Source: Pseudorasbora parva
Lineage: Eukaryota; Chordata; Actinopteri; Cypriniformes; Gobionidae
NCBI RefSeq assembly: GCF_024679245.1
Contig: NC_090177.1
Span: 27,148,175-27,212,174 of the forward strand
Length of the DNA: 64,000 nucleotides
Direction: 5' to 3'
The position numbers and the translations under genes are program-made. The notes under the pieces were generated by a model. The model was given only the letters and a program-made list of their open reading frames with translations, had not been told where the DNA came from and made no database searches. Positions 51,804 to 64,000 of the stretch are shown one piece after another. The first letter of the stretch is position 1, and every line of letters starts with the position of its first letter.

Positions 51804-53407
51804 AACTCTGTTGACATTTGACGACTAACATAATGCATCGTGCTCTGTTGCTCTGATTGGTTGTAGGTCTATCCAATTGAGGTCTTTCCTGGTTGGGTTG
51901 AAACACGCCCCATAATCACAGCCCAATGGAGCGGTTTCAGACTCATATTCACTAGAATTGTGAAATTATTTAATTGGGAATTATTTAAATGAGGAATATT
52001 GTTATGTGTTCGCTCCAGGAAGAAAACTCTTGGGAGTTTCATGGAGTTTAGCAACATTACACATTAAAGAAAGTTGAACATGGACAAATGTAAAAAATAT
52101 GTAAAAATAGTGCATATTAGGTTCTATAAAGAACCTTTGCTTGAAAAAAGCTGTTATTTCTGCTACAGTGTGCACCCTGAGACATATGGTGAAGAGAAGA
52201 AGGATTAATGATCTAAATAATTAAAAAGCAATTGGCACAGCAGTATTTGCAGCAATACTCACCACAATAAGCAACTCAATCCTTCACCGTGATGACATGA
52301 CCTTATAAAAACTTGGGGTTGGTTGGGTGACAAAAATGAACAAAACAGACAGAGCTAGCACACTTTGTTGTAAAATGTGCAAGCGCTGAGTCAGTTTTCG
52401 GGACAGTGTGGTCTCCCTCTGACGCAGTGTGAGTCATATTGTAGAGCGCAGCTGTTAAATCTATCCTATCTGCTGGCACTTTGCACCGATGCAGAAGACT
52501 AGGGTATCTCACAGTTTATGCCTTGTCCATAGTTAAATACACAACTGCAAACATAAATGTCATACGTGAATATTCAGATCATAAATAAAGTTGAGTATTA
52601 GCGTGGTTTATACAGACTGAAGCAAAATAATGCATGATATGTGAAAAAATGTGAAAGGAAGGATTGAAAAAACCCCCATAATGCGAGACTTACCACATAC
52701 ACAAATACAAAAAAAGAACAGTTTTCATTAGGCTAAATAAAGATAAAATGTATACTAGACTCATTGATAATTCAGTTACATTTTGATGTTGAAATCTGCT
52801 GCGTCATGCTCCTGCTACTGTGTGTCATCAGCACTGGAAGACCTCTGTCTGCTGTCGAATGAGATGTGCAGAAAGCTGCAGATGAGCAATTATTATGACC
52901 CAGCTCTTCTTTTCTCTCCCACAGGCCACATTCAAGCCATAGAGTATCATTGCAGAAAGAACATTTACTGCTCATAAACTTCCAATAATCAAATGTCACA
53001 CACTGGTGGCTTGCTTCTCTCAGGCAGATTATGACTTGAATATGAAGAATACATGATAACGGGAAAAAACAAATTAGCAAAACAGAAGATCTGTTTGACA
53101 AATTAGCTCTTCATGCTAGTCTGTTTCATACAAAAATGGTTTACAGAAACCTTGACTGTCAAGCTGCAAAACAACAAAATAAATATAACAAGTAATAATA
53201 AGTAATCCATAAAATGTAAGCTATTTAAGACTTCTGGAGTAATATGTAAGGAACAGACAGAAATGTGAATTATTTAAAAAACGAAAAAAGAAAACTAGAC
53301 ACATCACAGATGGCAAAACTTGAAATATTAGATGGAAAACTTAAATCAGACATTTAAACTAACTAACTGAAATATAATATTTGCCATTTAAAAAATTTAA
53401 ATGACTA

Positions 53408-53410
<3 letters not shown>

Positions 53411-53499
<89 letters not shown>
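53411..53499. repeat. (AC)n microsatellite
   Basis: About 44 uninterrupted AC units in the upstream part of the snph locus. Confidence 0.95.
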
Positions 53500-53504
<5 letters not shown>

Positions 53505-53544
53505 CTAATTAGAAATATACAAATAATTAAAAATGACAAAAGAA

Positions 53545-54240
53545 CGATATTATACAATTTAAAATATTTGGTTTTCAATGTACTTTAAATGATCATTTAT
53601 TTCTGTGATCAAAGCTGAATTTTCAGGATCCTCCAGTCTTCAGTGTCACATGATCCTTCAGAAATCATTCTTATATGAGGATTCATTTTCAAAGTTGGAA
53701 ACAGTTCTGCTGCTTAATATTTTTTCATAACCTGTGATACTTTTTCATAACCTGTAAAAAAAAAGGGGGGGGGGGGGAAGCAAATGTTTTAAAAATAGAA
53801 CTCTTTTGTAACAACAATATACACTACTGTTCAGTAATTTGGGGTCAGTCATTTTTTTCTTTTTTTCTTTTTAAATAAATCAATAATTTTATTCAGCAAG
53901 GGTGTGTTAAATTGATAAAAATTGATAGTAAAGGAGATTTATATTATTTGAAAATATGTTTTTATTTTGAATAAATGCAGTTCTTTTGAACTTTTTATTC
54001 ATCAAATATATTAAGCAGCAGAACTGTTTCCAACACTCATAATGAATCCTCATATGAGAATGATTTTTGAAGGATCATGTGACAAAATTCAGCTTTGAGC
54101 ACAGAAATAAATGATCATTTACAGTATAATAAATTGAAAACCAAATATTTTAAATTGTAATAATATATCACAATATTAAACATTTTTCTGTATTTTTGAT
54201 CAAATAAATGCAGGCTTGATGAGCAGAAGAAACTACTTGA
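53545..54240. repeat. Inverted pair of a dispersed repeat
   Basis: The segment 53545-53725 (AAATGATCATTTATTTCTGT, CACATGATCCTTC, GGAAACAGTTCTGCTGCTTA) recurs in opposite orientation at about 54008-54180, with a small deletion in the second copy. The spacer holds a G-run at 53764-53777 and TTTGGGGTCA at 53841. Two copies inserted head to head, or one foldback element, would both explain it. Confidence 0.75.
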
Positions 54241-55639
54241 AATTTCTATGATATCTTATGTTTTCATAAATCTAACGGGAGCTAGACTAATATTAGTAAA
54301 CAGTTGTCTTTTTTTTTTCTTTGTTTAGTTAAAGCTGTCATGGGATTTTCATGCTACTAAAATCATATATGGGATGTGCTCTAATTTGAGTTTATTATTA
54401 TTTTAATATGTTCAGTTAACTTATAATAAAGCTGTTTTTGGAGCTTGTTTAAGTAAACACTTTGTTTATGAGGAGGACATTTTAAGCCCTGGCGCTAGCA
54501 GGATAGGCTATTTTAACAAAGACCTCTTACATGTCAATAGAGCAATTAAGGCACATTTGATTTTAAGTCATGACCCCTTTAAAAGTTTTATTTCAGCTTT
54601 ATTTTAATTAAGAAAAACATATTTATATTTGCATATTATTTTAATATTTTAAGTAAAATGTTCTAGTTAACAGTAACACTGGGAAGAATGCATATTGCCA
54701 GTTGATTAAGTTTAAGTGTCCCACTTATTAACCGACTTATAGAGTGAAATGGGTATTCTCTGTAGCTGAAGCATATTTGGCCGAATGTGGTAAGGGTGCT
54801 TTGGAATATTGGCTTGAATGCTGAAAGGATGTAGAGCAGTCACCATGGAGACAGCCATTCAGCCACTATTCTAGAGCGTGAGCTCCACAAGTGGTGTGAT
54901 TGGCTTTTCTTGCTTATGTGTGTGTGATGAGACGGACAGACGGAGGGTGACATTACACAACCGCAAGGCAAGCAGGCTCAATGGGAAGTCTATTAGCAAC
55001 AAATAGCATCCTGCACAAAGAAGAGGGTGATGATGATTATTGTAATACCAGAGAGAGTAAAGAGATAAATAATGTTGCACCTTGAGACATACTGTACAGT
55101 TTGACCTGTTTTAATATGTTCTAAATTATGCAAACTTGCTTGGATGATAAAGACTACAGATGATGATCATTCTAGGTCCTCACAAATCCACATTTGAGCA
55201 CACCTACTCTGCAATTTTACAAGTCCTTACACGGATGCAAGGTCATACAGCACCCTAGGCCGTCAAACTACACTGCCCCTGTCACGACTCACAGTGCACG
55301 AGAGGTGCTGAAACAAAACCAGAAATTAAAGCAATTCCCAAATACCAATTGTCTAGGAAACGACAAATTTAAAGTTAAGAAACACAGGCTTGGATTAGCA
55401 TAGTACGAAAGCGCATTACAGGCAAAACCAAAACAAACGCAAATTACACACGCATGCTCGCTGCAGGGAAACATCTGCTGTGCGCGCGCACACCTCAACA
55501 CACTCAAACACACGGTGCAAATAAACACCATTTGGCGTGCGAATGCAAGATGTCGTTTGGCTCGGTACATCCAGCAATCATAAAAAGCGTGTACCTGGCG
55601 CGTCACAGTCCTTGGTGTGTCCTACACACGGGAAATAAT

Positions 55640-55960
55640 TAAGGAGTCTTTCGATACAAAGATGCAGCACGATTCGGATGACACACTGCGATACAAAACC
55701 GTTGTACATTTACCTAGTAGCAGCCTTCTGGCGAGAATCGGCTTGCCTTCATGTAAACAGCAGTGTTTTGCCGTGTTTACCCGTGCTCGTCCGCGTCCCC
55801 GTCAAGGACTCCGCCACAGCGGTGCTCCGCTGCTCGGGAGGGCGAGTCGACGGGGCGGGTGCTGCTGCTGCTGATGGTGATAATGAGAGGGATTCTGGCG
55901 CGTGCGTGAGGTTTGTTTGAGAGCCTCGAGAGGGAGGACGGGCGTTGATATCAAAGCAGA
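55640..55960 (-). promoter_or_regulatory. snph: Possible snph promoter / first non-coding exon
   Basis: The only CpG-rich island-like stretch upstream of snph, with GGGGCGGG (GC box on the minus strand CCCGCCCC) at about 55851-55858 and many CG dinucleotides. A possible minus-strand donor, CACGG followed by GTAAAC, lies near 55785. It is about 6 kb upstream of the start-codon exon. Assignment to snph is inference from position and orientation. Confidence 0.35.
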
Positions 55961-56068
55961 TGCGTAATATTACGAAGATCTGCTTCTTAAAGGGGACCAC
56001 ACCATTAAAGTTGTGAGGACATGCTGTGTTTTGTTTTAATTTTTTTTACAAGCGTGGACTGTAACTTA

Positions 56069-59262
<3,194 letters not shown>

Positions 59263-61290
59263 CAAACTTTTTGATGATATTCTAATTATATGACCAGCAA
59301 CTGTCTATAGACAGTCCAGTGAGGCAGTAATGCAAGAGGGCAAGCCAGGCGAGTGATCAAGAGGCAGGCAGGTTCAGGGCCACCAAAATGACATAGCAAG
59401 GTGCAAAGCAGGGAATAGTCCAAGAACCGGCACAGACTCAATAACAAAAGCCAATCCCCAAAAAGGAGATGGGAACTGAAGGGCTGGACCAGACTAGGGA
59501 AAAACAAAACAGAATCAAATCTCGACAGGACAAAATATATTTAACATCTGAGAAGCTAGAGCATGACAGAAAAGTATGGAAATTTTTTATTTTATGGCAC
59601 ATTCATTAAAAAAAAAACCAGAACACATTAATGTGTACTTAAATTAATAATGACTCTCTGACTGACATACAGTACTCAGATAATGATCCTTAAATATTAC
59701 AAATGAAAGTAAAACAAATTAGATATTGCTGAAGTATTTAAAAATACAAAGCAAACAGGCATAAAGGGACTTTGTATAAAGACTGTAGCTTGTTATGGAA
59801 ATGTTCATGTTGAAAATGTCTTAAAAGAAACTGTTACTGGTCAGACTGAGGAACCTCTGCCATTCATTTCATTTTGTACACGGTTGTACATCATGCTGCA
59901 TGTTTATGAGTTTAAAGTGGAGTGGTCACTCCAGTATGAGGTGTGGTGACATCAGCAACCTCCTTCCATACTGTAATAGTGTACAACTGCTCTGAAGAAC
60001 ACACACACAGACAGTCAGACAGACAGACAGTCACTTCATCTAGATAGCTCGCTGTAAAATGTTGTACATAGTCACATCAACTTTTTAATAAAATGTAAAG
60101 GATGTAGATCACAATTGTTCAGAGTGCTTTAAAATATTCAGCTTCCTGTAAAAATGATTACAGCATAAAAATATGATGACACTGTGGTGTCAAAAGTTAA
60201 CCGTCAAACTTCCCCTTTTGCCGAAAAGCATGGAAGTTCACCATATGATTCATATCAGAATTCTCTGTTCATTTTTCTGGTCAAAATGTTTTACATTCAC
60301 ATTGATTTGCATTTTATTAGTTGACAGAAGAGAAAATGGGCTGTGTTTATTTGCATAAAAGTATAAATAAGTTCTTCATTGAACACTAGAAAACAATTTG
60401 ACATCTGTCATCACTCTCCTAGTTTTCAGAAATACACTGAGCATGAGAGAAGCTCTGAAGAGAAAATAAAATAATTCAATGTTTTATTTAAAAAAAAAAG
60501 AAGAAGCAAATACTTGTGTTGAGTTACTTGTGTTGTTATACTTGTATTGAGTTAACGGGCAATAATACAAATAAGAACATTTAAAAATGAAAAGTGTAAT
60601 ATGTGAAATATGTGTACTTTTTGGGTAGGGTCGTGGGGAAGAAAAATTACAACAATAAATAAATTAGTAAATATACAAACATAATACAAGTTGTTTTGGG
60701 CCTTTAAGCAAAGGCTAAGCAGTATGTTAAATGCTAATCATATGGTACTTCAAGTTGCAATATGATTTCGCTATCGCAATTTTAACTTTTAGCCAAATCA
60801 AGCAAATAATTTTTTTAAGAGCGACAGATTAATTTGTGGGTATTTCATAACAACAATGATTTAGCGCCACATCATACTGGTAGTGTGAGAAACAAGCGGA
60901 GCGCTATCCATGGTGCTCTCATGGACGCCTCTCTTATGGATATCAGTTTCCCCTGTAATTACTCTAAAATGCCCGAAGACTGTCAGAACTATGATATCTC
61001 TAATTAGGCGTAAATGAAGCAAACTAGAGCCCCATGGGAATATAATGACTGGGAAATATGTGCTTGTTATTTATTTATTTATTTTTAGATTGGGTGATTA
61101 TTTTGAGGGTTAGCTGTTTCCATCTATTAATCTTTAGTTATTATTTATTTAGCCGGTTTGAGAAATTCCTTTTTCAGCAGTTTGCACAGTGAGGTGGAGT
61201 GAACTTATCTGCAGGTTGTAAATGACTTTTAAAATGTGTAGACAGCCCAAAAAGTGTGTTTGGGGGAAGGTATATTTTGCTAGTTTAAGC
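59263..61290. other. Intergenic DNA without recognised gene
   Basis: AT-rich sequence with a short CA/GACA repeat at 60000-60032. I see no exon structure, no transposase and no paired transposon ends. Confidence 0.6.
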
Positions 61291-62212
61291 CGTGTTTTCA
61301 CCACAGGAACTTTACCCAGGAACCAGGAACTTTGGGTGGTTCTCGGTGTGTTTAGACCGCAGGAACCAGGGTCTAAATGACGTTTCGGGTAAATATTTCC
61401 CCCTCCAAACGGCCCTGCTCGCGAGGTAGTACTTTTTCAAAGTTCAGGAACTTTCGAGGGCGGGACTTGAGCGCTGGCTGAACATGCTGATTGGTTTAGC
61501 ATTTTATTTCAACCGGCATTTTTAAAAGTCTTTTGCGAGGTTCGGTCTACGTTCAGTAAATATCAGTCTTGCTCTCTGTCTGATGGCGCGCATTCGTCTC
61601 AGCCATCTCACGTGCAATGTCCGTAATAGCTGATAATAATATACATTGTCATTTTAAATTTAGCTTTACAAGCTTTCTGAATATGCTGCATGCTGCTGAA
61701 TCTGCATATTAGTGCTCTTTAGTAAACCTATACATAACCAGCAAAAGCAGCACAGCTTGAATCTCTTCCATACTCGTTATTATTTTTTTTACAGTCTATT
61801 TTTCACCATATAAACGACCTGACCGATTACTTTTAAGTTTGCGTCCTTACATGATGTGACAGCACACGCCGCGGTCATGTTGACAAAAGAGGAAAACAAA
61901 TTTTCTGAGGGGTAAACTTTTTATTTCGTAAGCTATGAAGATAATGTTGGAATAATGACACAGCGTATATTACCCCAGGCAGTTTTTACTTTAACTGCGC
62001 CTGACAGAATAATTTTTTTTCCTGAGATGATTATTACACAACAAATAAATAGCTTATTTTATATACTACTGTATTAGTCCTGGTGGCCGTTAAGAGTTGC
62101 TATGGCTACAGTTAACACATTCCAGCTGCTGGAGAAAACATTCCTGGGGGAGAAAAGTTCCTGTAAAAAAGTTCCTGGTACAAATTGTTCCGGGTAATTT
62201 TGGTGGAAACGG
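61291..62212. mobile_element. Inverted-repeat element, copy B of a dispersed family
   Basis: Left end CCGTGTTTTCACCACAGGAA faces right end CCCGTTTCCACCAAAATTAC read inward; both continue with ACCCGGAAC/ACCCAGGAACC. This copy appears complete at 0.92 kb and shows what copy A at 20260-21145 has lost. It includes GGAACC-rich ends and the ACATAACCAGCAAAAGCAG core. No coding capacity. Confidence 0.75.
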
Positions 62213-62248
62213 GTGACTGCCTGCACTTTTTGTTAGAATATATACACT

Positions 62249-63041
62249 GTAAACCCTAATGTTGTTTTTACTTAAACAAATCAAGTAATCTTGACTAAAT
62301 ATTACTAGTTTAGTCCAAAAACTCAAAAATATAAGTTAGTATAACTTATTACCCTACAAAATACATCATGGGCGTCGGAACCATTGTGTGTGGGTGGGAC
62401 AAGACCCACCCACTTTTTAAGTGATGTTGTTTAATCATTGACGATGATAACATCAGAATCCTTGATCTCATGCAGAGTCTAATGCTATGGTTGTCAAAGC
62501 AGTTATTAATAGTTTTGAAATATTAATACAAAATTCAATGAGATTCTTTACTCTTGTGGTAATCAAACAATTTATTATTTTATTTTTTGTGCACAAAATG
62601 TTTAAATCTACGGCATTAATGAGACATGCAAAGACATCAAAAATCCGTGTATGAATCTCTACAATGGTGACATTTTTTTTTTTTTACATCTGATAAACAG
62701 ATCAACTCTGAACATAAAACAAGCTACAAAAACATCAGAACAAAAGAGCAAAAGTAAAAGCAAATAGTAAGAATCAAAGAAAATGTGTCACAATTCAGAT
62801 GTATAATTTATTTATGCTGCAATGCATGTTGAAGTTTTGATTGGTTGTACCCAGCATGGTATACTGAACTTCTGGTGTAGTTTGGTGAATTTAACAATTT
62901 AAGTACAGTGAACGTGAGCTCCAAGTTAAGTGAACTTAAATATACAAGTTTTGGGAGACTCCATTACTCAATTGAATTGAGGGAACAAGTTTACTCAAAT
63001 CAATTGAGTTCAATCAACTTATTAGGGTTTTCAGTGTAACA
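62249..63041. mobile_element. Inverted-repeat element with ACACTGTAAACCCTAA ends
   Basis: Left end ACACTGTAAACCCTAATGTT; inward-reading right end ACACTGAAAACCCTAATAAG. The same end type as at 37431. It contains a GTGGGTGGGACAAGACCCAC hairpin at 62391-62410. No coding capacity. Confidence 0.7.
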
Positions 63042-63927
63042 AATATATAACATATTTTTATACCTGTTGCTGACTTCTGCCTGTCCTTGGATTATGTCAT
63101 CAGCTATTTCCCCTGATGTGGCAGCTTGGCTGCCCAATTAAATATTGTTTCCTTTACTTTGCTTTTTGTCCTAATACATTTTTTGAACCGATCTGCTCTT
63201 GGGGTCTCTGTTCTTCCATCCAGCCCTCTGCTACATTATGAACATTCATTGAAATTCTCTGTTGGGTCTTTTGGCGATTGATGCGGTTGGCTTTTCCACA
63301 ATTATTGAATTTATTTGGTTATTGAGTTTTGGTATTAGACCCTCTTTCGGATTTTGACTATCGGCTTCGCTACCCATTCTGACTCTCGGCTTTTGACCCT
63401 TTTTCATTTTTGACTCTCTGCTTCGGAATCTCATCGGGTGTAAACCCGGCACCTGAAGACACGATCCTATCCTGCAAATGGGCACGATTAGAGATTTATC
63501 AGTGTGTATTAGTAGCCTATGAGATATGTACAGGGCAAATTACAAACAATTTACAAATAATGACTTCCAGTAAAGAACTTCATAAATTTGTGTAAAGAAA
63601 TGTTCAAATATCATCATTCTTGTCTTGTTTTCATTGTAATTAACAAACGAAATTGGTCTTAGTGTAGCCTATATGGAGACATGCTATAGTTTCCTGACTA
63701 TACATCCTTTATTGGTTTGGAAAAATGCACACTTGATAGACAATGTCATGTATGAGGCAGGGTCTTTCTCTATCGCTCATAGTGGAGTTTGTGGAGAAGC
63801 ATAGTGAGTGTCTGTGTGTTTGTGTTTGACCAGCGGTCTTCAAAGTTTTTCAGGGCAAGGACCTCTTGGACGATCGACACTTGTAGCAGGGACCTCTGAT
63901 ACAAAAATAGTCAAACAGAGCTACACA
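63042..63927. other. Intergenic DNA without recognised gene
   Basis: Unremarkable sequence with TTTTGACT and GACTCTCGGCTT-like words repeated at 63350-63425. No coding exon or paired transposon ends were found. Confidence 0.55.
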
Positions 63928-64000
63928 TAAAAGGGTTAGTTCACCCAAAATTGAATTCTGTCATTAATTACTCACCCTGATGTCGTTCCAAACCCAAGAC
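63928..64000 (+). mobile_element. Start of a TTAA-type foldback element, cut by the window
   Basis: AAAGGGTTAGTTCACCCAAA followed by TTCTGTCATTAATTACTCAC and GATGTCGTTCCAAACCC is the same family as the element at 3965-4615 and nearer to the general consensus I recall. Its right end is beyond the window. Confidence 0.75.

Noticed and set aside
55289..56000. Open frames around the CpG-rich stretch considered as a coding first exon of snph
   Set aside because: None joins the start-codon exon in a way resembling known syntaphilin N-termini; the stretch is listed only as a possible promoter.

Overview
The window is nuclear DNA of a bony fish, most likely a cyprinid. The genes have short coding exons with GT-AG introns. 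The introns and intergenic DNA are full of AT and CA microsatellites, Tc1/mariner, hAT-like and TTAA-flanked DNA transposons, one LINE and a 5S-rRNA-derived SINE. The species cannot be fixed from the sequence alone.

Three protein-coding genes can be assembled exon by exon, each with an intact reading frame. fkbp1a (+, 1880-3788, 4 coding exons, 108 aa) encodes the FKBP12 prolyl isomerase. sdcbp2 (+, non-coding exon 1 ending at 9874, coding exons 21751-35963, 300 aa) encodes a syntenin PDZ scaffold. snph (-, coding exons from 49798 down to 40920, 643 aa) encodes syntaphilin, the axonal mitochondrial anchor. From memory, the order and orientation (fkbp1a and sdcbp2 co-directional, snph opposing) match FKBP1A-SDCBP2-SNPH on human 20p13, so this is an old conserved block. 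sdcbp2 and snph are tail to tail, with candidate polyadenylation sites about 160 bp apart.

Layout. 1-1220: right part of a decayed Tc1-like element. 1180-1800: duplicated microsatellite block and a long TC tract directly upstream of fkbp1a. 1800-3830: fkbp1a. 3965-9360: foldback and nested inverted-repeat transposons. 9640-9874: sdcbp2 promoter and first exon. 9875-21749: sdcbp2 intron 1, holding a LINE fragment and two hAT-like elements with perfect 8-bp target-site duplications. 21751-36560: remaining sdcbp2 exons, with Tc1, TTAA-type, hAT-like and other elements in the introns. 36690-49854: snph, with a long 3' UTR, a TTAA element in intron 3, a possible frame-preserving cassette exon and a 5S-type SINE in intron 1. 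55640-55960: CpG-rich stretch that may be the snph promoter. 56069-59262: two Tc1-like elements on either side of a (TA)n array. 59263-64000: no gene, several short inverted-repeat transposons.

The three proteins do not form one pathway; what unites the locus is conserved gene order. I did not find a convincing new multi-gene system. The observations most worth checking are the candidate in-frame cassette exon of snph, the rebuilt region upstream of fkbp1a, and several strong hairpins or palindromes inside transposons.
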